Source: Fragilaria crotonensis (Eukaryota; Bacillariophyta; Fragilariophyceae; Fragilariales; Fragilariaceae). From it: a stretch of DNA of 20,048 nt. The position numbers were made by a program, and so were the translations under genes. The notes beneath the pieces were generated by a model, which saw only the letters and a list, made by a program, of their open reading frames with translations, was not told where the DNA came from and did not search any database. Positions within the stretch are counted from its first letter, which is position 1. Each line of letters starts with the position of its first letter. The stretch lies in NCBI GenBank assembly GCA_022925895.1, contig JAKSYS010000834.1:1-20048 (forward strand), in the 5' to 3' direction. This document shows, piece by piece, positions 8,235 through 17,899 of this stretch.

Positions 8235-9290
8235 ATGCCACTCTCACCAGTCCCCCCCTCTCTCCGCGACATTTGCCGACGACTTTCAAGCGACGACGAT
8301 GATCTCACATCCTTGGATCTTGCCGGTTGCAACATTGGAAATGCCGGGGCCGTTGCCTTGGGCAGATCACTTGAGCACAATACGAATCTCGAGTCCCTCT
8401 CATTGAGTTACAATCTCATCTCACCAGTTGGTGCGGTGCCTCTCTTGTCACAAGGTGCGACAAGTGTCCGCAAGCTCGATCTTCGGTACAACTCCATCGG
8501 AGATGACGGAGCTGACGCTATTGCACGAGTTTTACCAAAGAATCCAAATTTGCAGAACTTGACGCTTCGCAACAACTATATTGGACCCGTGGGAGCGGCC
8601 ACTATAGCTGAGGCATTGGAGACGAATGAGACGGTCGAACATCTGGATTTGAGCACAAATGCCATTGGGAAAGCTGGTGCGGCGGCAATTTCCAAGATGC
8701 TGCAGAAGAACAAAACTCTGCGGTGCCTTTGCTTGTGGTCCAATCGCTTCGATGCCGACGGAATTCAACAGATTGCGATGGGACTGAGGTACAATACCAC
8801 CTTGGAGGTACTCAATCTCGGAGGAAATGAGATTGGCGATGTCGGGGCCCAAGCGCTCGCTGATGTGCTTCGCTACAATACCACCCTGCGAAGTTTGCAC
8901 ATGGCAAACGCTCAAATTGGTCGGAATGGAGCGTTGGCACTGGCGCGTGTACTCACCACGAACACCAAGCTACGGATCGTCGACATTCTTCACAACCCAA
9001 TCGGTTTAGAAGGAGCGGCGGCATTTCGCAGCGTCCTGAGAAGTTCCAACCGAACGATCCAAGAGTTGAGACTCGATTATCAGTTTACTGCGGTGGAGCA
9101 TTTTTGCTTCAAGGGCGTTAATGCTGAGATTACAATATACCTCAAACTCAATAAGAACGGAAGGGCACAAATGACAAACGTTAGATTGCCTTGGGGTTCA
9201 TGGCCCAATATTTTGGCGAAAGTCAACGTTGAAACGGATATGATGTACTTGACGCTACAGGAAAAGCCAGATCTGATACAACGAGAATGA
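8235..9290 (+). CDS. Ribonuclease-inhibitor-type leucine-rich-repeat protein with a stramenopile C-terminal tail
   Basis: The product is 351 aa and the frame is uninterrupted. It has an N-terminal 23-residue Ser/Asp-rich cap, then about nine LRRs of 28 residues (residues 24 to about 275) with the RNI/NLRC consensus LxxLDLxxNxIGxxGAxALAxxLxxNTT; repeat 2 is two residues short. The repeats should form a horseshoe that binds a protein partner. No kinase, NACHT or membrane span is present, so it is probably a soluble cytosolic or nuclear scaffold. The last 70 residues (YLKLNKNGRA..., PWGSWPNILAKV, LTLQEKPDLIQRE) look like a conserved tail that follows LRRs in many diatom proteins; this is from memory and not checked. 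The open frame extends to 8184, but that codon is TTG, so I use the ATG at 8235. Confidence 0.88.
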   Translation: MPLSPVPPSLRDICRRLSSDDDDLTSLDLAGCNIGNAGAVALGRSLEHNTNLESLSLSYNLISPVGAVPLLSQGATSVRKLDLRYNSIGDDGADAIARVLPKNPNLQNLTLRNNYIGPVGAATIAEALETNETVEHLDLSTNAIGKAGAAAISKMLQKNKTLRCLCLWSNRFDADGIQQIAMGLRYNTTLEVLNLGGNEIGDVGAQALADVLRYNTTLRSLHMANAQIGRNGALALARVLTTNTKLRIVDILHNPIGLEGAAAFRSVLRSSNRTIQELRLDYQFTAVEHFCFKGVNAEITIYLKLNKNGRAQMTNVRLPWGSWPNILAKVNVETDMMYLTLQEKPDLIQRE

Positions 9291-9362
9291 CTTGAATGAC
9301 ATGATGCAGAGAGTGCTCACATGATGAGGGATGGGCGCTTGCAGCGATACCCACAAATATTC

Positions 9363-9448
9363 CAATTGATAGCTTAAAATTATCCTTCGCCCCACGCGTT
9401 ACTAATCTTTCAATCGACAGCTAAAAATTATCCTTCGCCGAACGCGCT
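9363..9448. repeat. Two imperfect 38-bp direct repeats between convergent genes
   Basis: Copies at 9363-9400 and 9411-9448 share CAAT..GA.AGCT and an almost exact AAATTATCCTTCGCC core, followed by ACGCG. A partial third copy of the flank ATTCCAATTG occurs near 9359 and again near 9459. They lie in the 3' space between the LRR gene and the lysine-rich gene. Function unknown; perhaps a local duplication. Confidence 0.75.
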
Positions 9449-9513
9449 ATTCATACACATTCCAATTGTCACCTTGGAATTCTTCGTTATAGTTGCTTTT
9501 CATTCGTTCGAAC

Positions 9514-10713
9514 TCAAGATAACGAAGCACTTCGCTTCTTTTTCGTCTTCGTTTCTTTGCCTTCTTTGCTTCCTTTCTTGGACTTCTTCTTTTTCTTCTT
9601 CCCTTTGGGACTTTTTGAAGCATCTATTTCTTTTACAGCTTCCATTACATTTCCCCCTTCAGAATGCCGTATCGCATCGTAGTTCCATGAGGGTTCGAAA
9701 TCGTTGCCAAAGGTGGCAGCATCGTTCGTCTCAGCATGAACAGACTGTGATTCATCGTTTGCTAGTTTTCTTCTATCGCCAAACTGGTCGAATGGATCTT
9801 CATTACGTGACACATCAGATGGACGTGCTCTTCGTTGAGTCACGTGCAGAGCTGCAGGAGCTGATTGTATCGAGTTGTCCGATGATCGTTCCAGCGCACG
9901 AGGACGCTTCTGCGTTTTGTTCATAGCTGCCGCCTTCTCTCCAAGATGATCAGAATTTTTAACCAATTCATCCCAGATTGCCTTTCGTTGAGCTTCCGCT
10001 GCCATGTGTTCCTTCGTCAGCTGTGCAGCTTTGACCGACGGTCGTCGCTGAAAACTGAAGGCTCGTTTGCACTTGCGCCCGGCGGATTCAATGACCTCCT
10101 CCAATTTCGTGGAAGTGCTTAAATTGGTAACCGTGGTACGACGTTGATTCTTTAACCTGAGAATGGATCGAACCGCCCTACTGATTTCGCTTCTGGGGAC
10201 ATTCCAAACGTTCTCCAACAGATCCTCACGTTCTTCGCGTGTCAAAACCAATTCCATTTGACTCCTTCGAGAAGGTCGAGCTTGTTCGAACGCATCGACA
10301 GACATGCGGCGCGGTGGGGAATGATAGATCCAGTTAATACTAATGTTTTATGTAAAGAGAGGATGCGATTGAGAAGACTCACAGTCATTCGAAAGTTTCA
10401 TGTCGAAACATGTAGTATCAACTCACCTTAAGGGGGGTCCCGAGCTCACGCTTGGATTGTCTCCAACTGTTACTTCATATTGACGAACGTTCACGTCTCT
10501 CCAAACAATACTCTTCGGCGCTCTATTTGATGCGCCCCAGCTTGACCGGAGAGAGTCGCGGTGTGTTTTCACAGTTAAAGTGGATTTCAGAGGATGACGA
10601 AAGCCGGCCTGTAGAGACTGAGGCCCCTCCGTCGGTGGCTCTTCGATCATTACATTGCCAGATACAGAGTTTGTTGGTAATGACTGCGACTGCCAACCTA
10701 GTTCGTTTGCCAT
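9514..10713 (-). CDS. Lysine-rich protein with the stramenopile GDNP...SGPPL motif (two exons)
   Basis: Exon 1 is 10713-10427, a GTGAGT...TAG intron of 87 nt follows (10426-10340), and exon 2 is 10339-9514. The spliced frame is 1113 nt, 370 aa. Residues 68-99 read IVWRDVNVRQYEVTVGDNP, then SVSSGPPL, then SINW across the splice junction; this is a motif I recall as widespread in diatom proteins of unknown function. It is followed by SRRSQMELVLTREEREDLL and an R/K-rich helix (KNQRRTTVTNL), also typical of that group. The C-terminus is a run of lysines (KGKKKKKKSKKGSKE) that could be a nuclear or nucleolar localisation signal. No enzyme domain is seen. The open frame upstream of 10713 begins with TTG at 10746, so the ATG at 10713 is preferred. 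A YR retrotransposon starts 171 bp upstream of its ATG. Confidence 0.8.
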
Positions 10714-10884
10714 GATGAGGTTTACGATGCTAAACCCACCTGGCAAACTTTAGAGCATATCTCTTTTGGCCTTCATCCTATCTCTTGATAATCGTATGTA
10801 GCTGGTGTATTGGACACATGGCACAAGCTTTTTGGGTTGGGGGGACATAGGAGGGACACATAGGGACATCGCATCCTACGTCAG

Positions 10885-11129
10885 TTGCAGATAAGACACT
10901 AAGCCAATGCAACAGTAGACGAGTAAGCTACTCCCTTCTATTGCAGTACCCAAGTGTCTATCTAACATCTGTCGTTACGTAAATGACATACTGACGGCCC
11001 TAGAACATTCGACCGCAGCGCGGTCGAGGGCAAACAACTTGTTCCCTGATGGAAATCACTCACTTGTTTTGCAAATGAGCGATTTGAATACATCGGTGAT
11101 GCGATATCTGCCGATGTACTTTTTGCTAA
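10885..11129 (+). repeat. Repeat A1 (left terminus of the YR retroelement)
   Basis: It matches A2 (19637-19883) in direct orientation over about 245 nt, with one substitution (CCCTAGAAC against CCCTAGGAC) and a T5/T7 length difference near its end. It begins TTGCAGATAAGACAC. Inside lies a perfect 8-bp inverted repeat TCGACCGC-AGC-GCGGTCGA at 11009-11027. The left boundary is where similarity with A2 starts. Confidence 0.93.
11009..11027. repeat. Perfect 8-bp inverted repeat in A1, candidate recombinase site or hairpin
   Basis: TCGACCGC and GCGGTCGA flank a 3-nt spacer AGC. GCCC (10997-11000) and GGGC (11028-11031) could extend the stem on both sides of an 8-nt bulge. The identical structure is in A2 at 19761-19779. 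Short inverted arms are typical of recombinase or replication-factor binding sites, but the role here is inferred. Confidence 0.6.
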
Positions 11130-11221
11130 TTTGATCACGACAATGAAGCGACACTACGCGTGTTGCTTACTATCTCTGATCTGCTTATGTTTGGAGCTCA
11201 AATGAGCCCAACATTTATTTT

Positions 11222-11439
11222 GCAAACCATTGTGTCTATCAAAATCTGACCAATGGCGCGCTTCAGTTGTAAACAACAGTCGACGACTACTGCGACGCAG
11301 TAATCGTCTGACTAATGATGCTTCGTTATCTTTCGATACGGCATTATAACAAAGTTATACCTGCATGGTACCCTTTAATCAGGGTCCAGCAGTCTTTCAG
11401 CAAACCATTGCGCTTATCAATATCTAGCCAATGGCGCGC
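11222..11439 (+). repeat. Pair of imperfect 40-bp direct repeats in the element leader
   Basis: Copies at 11222-11261 and 11400-11439 match at 34 of 40 positions. Both begin GCAAACCATTG and end CCAATGGCGCGC, 178 bp apart. The conserved CCAAT-containing end could be a factor-binding site. No function is proven. Confidence 0.75.
11278..11313. repeat. Near-perfect palindrome in the element leader
   Basis: GACGACTACTGCG (11282-11294) and CGCAGTAATCGTC (11296-11308) are inverted copies with 12 of 13 matches around a single central base. AGTC/GACT arms can extend it if one T is bulged. It lies between the two 40-bp leader repeats. Confidence 0.65.
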
Positions 11440-12421
11440 ACACGATCGGTCGATAACCCTGCCGAGCGGCAACTTATCTGACACCTAATGCTCGAAATTT
11501 ACACATCCTAGCCTTTTGGTATCACTTTTACACCTACGGATGAACATGCTCTGCCATTCGATCCAATATTACTTTACACCAACTACAGCTACCGATCAAT
11601 GGCGAAAAACAACTCAAGGAAAAATACAATTTTTTTAAAAACAGACGGACATGACTGCACACAAAGTAATCAGCGTTCGTAGCGAACTATTCCATGTTAC
11701 AACGCGTTGCTCGTAACGATGAGATCCAATTTTCAACAATTACGATCATAAACAAACCATAGCAATCCGTATCCATCATCTCAATCGCAATTGAAAGCAC
11801 CCACACGAACCAAATCGTTATCTCATGATGAAAACCCAAAAAGCCTAATACATCCCAATCAGTTCTAAGACGAATTTCATTCAAGCCCAGCCCAATGTCT
11901 CACACACGCAACTGGGCTATGACTCTATGATAGTAGAAATGACCAAAATTACTACTGGGGCCGGCATAACTGTAAGGTCAATAAATGTCCGAATTCTGGT
12001 CCGGGACTTTTTGTCCTCACATCCCGACTAGTAAAATCTTCGTTCACACTTTTATTCGAGATCAAACATAAATACAGCTATGATTTCTCACGTCCCAATG
12101 AGCCCATTCCCACTTTACCTCCCCTATCTATCCCTACACTAGCATCTGGATATGCAAACCAGACCCACTTACCAAGATCACATTCACCTATGTAAACCAA
12201 CATTATTATAGCGAAGTTTTAAGACAGATGACGCAATTAATTTCATTCCCCTTCGCAATATAAACCATTATTTAGCAAAGTGTTACTCAACCCGTCCTTC
12301 CAATAAATGCAGTATTTATCTGCACGTAACGTAAAGGTCAACGTTTCCATTTATACTCATCGCGATTTACCAAATAAGCTCACAATCCGTCGAATTTCTC
12401 GATAAGCCTTCACAACACAAG

Positions 12422-14921
12422 ATGAACTTTGCAACCGCAGCCCGAGACCTCTCGTTCCGCGAACGCGCACTCAACGTCGCAACTGCCGCTAAGCTCTCTA
12501 GCTTCGCAGACGCATACGACCCCAACCCCGACCATGTCGAGAAAGTCAACGCAACATTTGCCAAGACTTGCTCACCACTCACCAGATTCGCCACATTGTG
12601 TGACATTAGCGTGGTCAAGCTCGCATTCGTCATGCCGAGCTTCAAAATGCAAGTCATGACGTGCCCATTTCCAGCCCAAGGCAGGAACAACGAAGAAGTC
12701 TTTGCCGGAAGCCTCGGTGACTCTTTAGAAGTCTTCTGCCCTGTCACCATCAGGATGAAGGATGTGAGAGGCGACCTCCTCAGCATCTGCGAAACCCGTG
12801 CCGAAGCAAACGTTCTCAAGCTCCCAACTTCAGACACCAACCCCCTCGAAGAGGATGCTCCACCAAATGAAGATGAATTTGTTGAAATTGAAGTTGCTGG
12901 GCCAGACCGTATTGGCATCGACCTCAACGTCGCAACTAAAGAACCATGTTTTGTTGCAATTCCAAAGGTGATCCCCGTCACTGGAGGAGTAAAGGATTAT
13001 TCTGAGTTCAAGGAGTCGGTCGTCACCGAATCGGATATCCCATCAGCCACACCAGGAAGTATGACCGCAGTCTGGTACGAGGCCATGCGATATGGCATCC
13101 GCAAGCTCGACAACTTATCATTGCAAGCAAAGGACGTCCTCTTCCGGTATGAAAACCTCGAAAAAGCCGAATTCACAACGGCCAATCGCGCCCTTGTATC
13201 CCGATTTACTACCATCGTGACATACCTTACGCCTGAGGACGCTTTATACCACGAGGTTATCAAACGAGTCCTCGAAGAGAAAGAAAAGGCATTGTTGACT
13301 TATGGAACAAAAATATTGAGGCGGCACCTCCAGAGCAAGCACTCGCAATTGCGGGAGAAACAGGTGCCGCAATCGGTACGACAGCATTGATCCCATCCCA
13401 TCCGGACTCTGGTATAACCGCGTTGCTTGACGGGTTGGCAAAAGCCATTTCAGACTCGTCTTCCAAGACGCTTACAGGAACCGAAAGGGATAAAGTTTCT
13501 GAAGCAGAAGATTCAAAACGCTTCTACAGTATTCTCTTTGGCGCTGTTCACTATACGATTGAGGAGGACGGTACCCACACTCCTATGTTTGTCCAAGCAA
13601 CTATTCATCCTCTGTTCGCACCCGTTCTCACGGCGAACAAAATTCTAAAGCAACAAAAGCTATGCAGGAAGCAGTTGAGTCAATGGCGGCTGAACTTAGC
13701 CTTCAGGACAACTGCTTTGCATCGTCAAGCAACCTTGTCCCAAGAATGTTTGACCAACCTCTCACTGCAGCTATCCGCATGGGCCAATGGGAGTCCCAAC
13801 ACACGGTACTGAACCCAGAAGGCGTCAAAACCAACTTCGGATTGCACCATCTAGCGCCACCCCGAACTAACAGTGCGACATACATTACACGCCAGCAAGG
13901 CGAGCTTCAACTAACTCAACAAGAGCAAGTCGAAGAAGACCAGAGTCGGTATAACGCAAAAACAACCGATCTCTACCATTTTGGGTACATGGGAACACTC
14001 TCAGAGATCCATGAGATGGTTGGAAATTTTTTGGTTGATGTGCGTCATCATCGAATTCAATGCTGAGCGACCGCCACTTATCTGGGCAGAAATCGCAAAA
14101 TTCATGAAGATTCTGCGAACCAACGATGGTCGCAGATTCGCAGCTCGCCATCGTAACATCAAGGAGGTTATGTTTAACGTCAGCCAAGAAATCCAGTCAA
14201 CAATAATCGGTTTCGTATCAGAAGCAAGGAAAACCAACTATAAAGCAGCCCTCAAAGCAGGTAACGAGATCTCCCCGTCTATATTTGACATTGCACAACA
14301 ACAAGCAGCCGAATTACGCAGCCGCTTTACCCTCGCAGTGCTGTCTGCAAATGCTGGCACTTACAGAGATACATCGGTTATTTTCAAACTCTTCCAACCC
14401 GAGCATACAAAGGAGGAATTGAACAGAAAGAAGAGAGACGCAGCACACGACTCGAATGGCAATCTTTCATCCCGAAACCGGCCCTTTGTATCCAGTGGGA
14501 ATCGCCAAACCGGTTCCCGAACCAAGTGGCTCATACAGTCACTCCAAATGGCAGCCCAACGTCAGCGGGTCCAAACTCCAACAGTGTACCCCCGGGAAAG
14601 ACAGTATTTGTCCACGCAAACCCTGCTCCGCAAAAGCTGCCTCACCCAGGTGCAATCTTCCCTCACCCGACCAGAGATAACAAATTTACTATCCTATGTT
14701 GCCGGAGCGCATACGAGGGACGAACATGCACTATACCAACATGTGCATTTTATCACTTCCCGAAACAATTGAACCAAGTCCCTCGCGACTTGAAAATCAA
14801 ATTGAACGAATGGGTAACCAACCATGAATCGGTCACATGGCACACAGACGCTGTCAACTGGGCGAACCCACCAGGTAACGTTACGCAAACGCGATCGAGT
14901 ACCGCAGCGTCGAACCACTAA
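12422..14921 (+). pseudogene. ORF1 of the YR retroelement: Gag-like protein with a CCCH zinc finger, frame-broken in this copy
   Basis: It starts at the ATG at 12422 (MNFATAARDLSFRERALNVA). The first frame is open for 322 codons, but the protein-like sequence changes frame near 13295, 13645, 14030 (at a T6 run), about 14450 and about 14530. Within it are an acidic segment (NPLEEDAPPNEDEFVEIE), a helical region (14080-14420) and a Pro/Ser-rich region. Near the end is a zinc knuckle CCRSAYEGRTCTIPTCAFYH (14697-14756), likely nucleic-acid binding like Gag fingers. The frame ends in tandem stops TAA TAA (14919-14924). The long single-frame stretches with sensible composition argue that the breaks are recent or are assembly errors. 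Gag identity is inferred from position and the finger; the N-terminal half is not recognised. Confidence 0.7.
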
Positions 14922-14958
14922 TAATCTAACCTATTTCGTCTATCCTTACTAATATTAG
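14875..14958 (+). other. Candidate 84-nt intron joining ORF1 to ORF2
   Basis: The donor is CCAG/GTAACG at 14874/14875, and the acceptor is TTACTAATATTAG/TC ending at 14958, with CTAAC and CTAAT branch-point-like words and a pyrimidine-biased 3' half. Length is 84 nt, like host introns in this window (68, 79, 87). It is a multiple of three and contains the tandem TAA TAA. Removing it fuses ...VNWANPP to VPAFYPNLHLQIP... in the same frame on both sides. There is no ATG near the start of ORF2, so a joining mechanism is needed. Unproven without RNA data. Confidence 0.45.
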
Positions 14959-16029
14959 TCCCAGCGTTCTACCCAAATTTGCATCTTCAAATTCCCAAGA
15001 AAGCATTTCATTATTCACTGCCATCGATTAGTGTTGAACCAACACCTGCGATATCAATTCCCCAGCAGAGACGACACCAAGCAATATCAGATACTGGCCT
15101 AAAACAATCAACTGAAAGCCAGGGGAATGGTGCGACCACTCAAGCAAACACGATGCCAGGAGTCGCTAGTGCCACCAAAAGAACCACCAGTGATACCGTT
15201 GTGAGTACCGCAATCGACGAAACAGTACCGTCTACGTCGGCATACTTAAGCCAAATGATAAACGCATCCGCGACCCAAGACCTTGCTAACCGGCACCAGG
15301 ATTCGAACATATTCGAACGAGACCATTGGAAAACTGGGAAACTTACGTCAAAACGATTGGACAAGTTCGCCCAAATCGTTCTCCTTCAATGTCCAAATAC
15401 AATTGGCGCAGCCCTTTGGTAAGGATTCGTCAACCCAATTCTTTTGCTCTCAAAAATGTTTTCGCCATGTTTTGTTACCTGTCTTAAAAGCGGTTTTTGT
15501 CCTGTCGCGCAACGAAAACCTTGAAAAGCATCGCGACGTGCTCGCCAACTCCAAATGTTGAGGAAGCAATACGCTACTGTCGACTTTACACCATTGCAAG
15601 GTTTCCAGTCCGACTGGGAAGCAACAACAACAATTCGAAACGATTGGAAAATAATGACCTCCGCCTGCCTTCTCCATTTTAATGGCGACGTCGCCACAAT
15701 GGTGCGATGGATTGGAGGCCCACACGTCAACGCCCACCTGGACGTACCGTCAATCCTGGCCAAACTCAAACTTATTGTGGACGCTGATATACATGCAGAC
15801 ATCAGCCGTATTCTCTTGATAGGAGCCCCAGCAGAATGTAAAGCATCTGCAACTGAAGAGAATTTCCAAGCCTTCTTGAAATATGGTAACCACGAATCGG
15901 TTACCAGTAACCAAGATGTGCACGCTTCAACGATTGTGAAGCAAAGCAAACGAGGATTGACCCTCATCATGGACCCAAAATTGATCCATTTTACGCTGAA
16001 CGCTCATCTATCTCCCCAAGGCTTGGTCG

Positions 16030-17104
16030 ATGTTCTCCACGCACGCAGGAAACCTCGACCATTGTCAGATAGCAGTTTCCGACCGTGGCCAGGAGCAATG
16101 GCCATCAATGATTGGACCAACAAAAAGAACGAACCAACCCTCCATTTTGCAAGTTCATTCATGAACTTCTGTAAATGGCATTGGAACCTCGCCATCTCCT
16201 ATCCCCACCACGATAGACACACTGGCGACGACGATGTGCAATGTGCATTCCCCCCGCCTGAAATACAACCCACAATTGGTGGCCATGCATAGTTCAATAT
16301 CAAACAATACCCTCAGCATGAACACAGGCTTAACGTTTGGAGATAACACAAGCCCGTCGAATTGGGAACCAGTTGCACGAGCTCGCCAGCAGTTGGCACA
16401 ACACTACTGGAAGAACCAACCAGCAATGGCAATGGAAAAAGCACAGCCATTCCTTCCCCCATTCAAATTCGCTCCGCCGGCAACCAAAACCGAGCGAGAT
16501 GCATTTGCAGTCGCCATCCGCGATTCATTGAACACTGGGGTGTTCGACGCAGACGGGCGTCGCCGACCACCAACGTATGACCACCATGTTGACGACAACA
16601 TGTATGGTGACATAACAGAGTTGATGCCACTGGCGGCCGCCGCAAGCGTCATCGCTCTCTATGAGATCCTGGGATATCCTGATGGGAGAATCCCAGATCC
16701 CATTTCTTGGGAAAAATTCGAGTCCGTCCACGGCCACATCCGACGAGTGATAGGATGGGACTTCAACACCCGAAACCTGACGTTCGCTCTCCCAGATGAC
16801 AAACGTCAAGCACTGTTATCAACACTCAAGGCATGGCGCACGAAAACATCGTGTACCCTCTTAGAAGCCGCAGAACTACACGGCACCCTGGCAGATATTT
16901 CCCGAGCAAACCGAAAAGGACGAGCCATGTTTTTCGGATTCCAAAACGCATTACGTCGCACCATCCAGCAACGTTACCACCAAGTCAATGGGTATTATTC
17001 GCGGCACAATAAACGAGAATATATGACAACTCAGTTGCCCAAGCATCTGCACCATCGCTTGGATTCGCTGATAGCGCGCGAAATGGCGGCCCTTATATGG
17101 AAAA
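16030..17104 (+). other. Reverse transcriptase domain (ORF2)
   Basis: The fingers region reads KPRPLSDSSFRPWPG (about 16053) and WTNKKNEPTLHFAS. Motif A is GDDDVQCAF (about 16224-16250), giving the first catalytic Asp. Motif B is FGDNTSPSNWEP (about 16336). Motif C is YDHHVDDNMYGD with VDD at 16588-16596, the variant of YxDD common in DIRS-type elements. The connection region IGWDFNTRNLTFALPDDKR (about 16750) and the LLEAAELHGTLADISR helix follow. Motifs A and B are in different frames because of a C6 run at 16250-16255, where C5 would restore continuity (AFPRLKY). Confidence 0.9.
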
Positions 17105-17169
17105 CAAAAAAACCACCATCAAACTGACGGAAGCCGTCGCGTTTGAAATTCGCAACATTGAATCGCTGC

Positions 17170-17660
17170 TGGCCAACAAAGATAGGCCATGGTCGATTAG
17201 TATTGGACACGTCATCCCGCGCGACGCCCAATTTACCAGTCTTGGCGATGCGTGTGGAATTGGGGGAGGAGCGTTCTGCCACGAACTCCCAATATTGGTT
17301 TGATGTTGTGTGGTCCGATCACACCCGCCAACAATTCAACATTGGGAAAATACACATCAACATCTTGGAATTTGTTGTCGTGTTGCTGCAACTAGCGGCA
17401 GCTATTACTCGGGACGAGCAAGCATTCCAGGTCAACGGTCGCAGCATCCTACCGCTTCACAAACTTCTCATCCGATCCGACAACTCACCATCATGTAACT
17501 GGGCGCATAAAGTGTCAGCTAAATCAGAGAGAGGGCAGTTATTTGTCAGCATATACGCTGACCTCATCGAGCGTACCGAACTTACAGTTGACTGTACCCA
17601 TGTGGCGGGATCCGATAACGATCTCGCCGACTTTTTATCTCGACCACCTTTCCCAGATAA
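17170..17660 (+). other. RNase H domain (ORF2)
   Basis: Four acidic catalytic positions are visible: Asp in SLGDACGIGGGAF (17247), Glu in INILEF (17368), Asp in IRSDNS (17479) and Asp in HVAGSDNDLADFLSRP (17629), with the usual His and the AD-LSR ending. The first Asp and the rest are in different frames, broken at a CCC run near 17290. It directly follows RT, as in DIRS/Ngaro and Ty3-like polyproteins. It would degrade the RNA strand during cDNA synthesis. Confidence 0.88.
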
Positions 17661-17899
17661 CCCCACTCACAGGATTCGTTGCCAACAGATATTTCAAAAG
17701 GAGCCGAGGTTGCGGTCTTACAGCTTTTCCGCCCCAGTCCAGAACTCTTATCATGCCTGGTGTCCAGGCTGTCCACCGTACATTGGCAAGCAAGCCCGCC
17801 TCTACCAAAGTCGCTCGGACAATTCGAAACCGTCGACTCCACTACTTCATATTCTGTTTCGATATGAAGCTCGATGACGACTGGCTCCTCGAAAACCAG

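Larger units (their letters stand above)
11130..12421 (+). other. 1.3-kb non-coding leader of the retroelement
   Basis: There is no supported ORF between A1 and the ORF1 ATG at 12422. The stretch holds two imperfect 40-bp repeats and a near-perfect palindrome (listed separately). The rest is A/T-rich with pyrimidine stretches (for example 12110-12130). It probably contains the transcription start and 5' UTR; I cannot point to a specific promoter element. Confidence 0.5.

Noticed and set aside
12367-12981. 204-codon antisense open frame
   Set aside because: It lies opposite ORF1 with Ser/Leu-rich composition typical of a shadow frame and no recognised domain.
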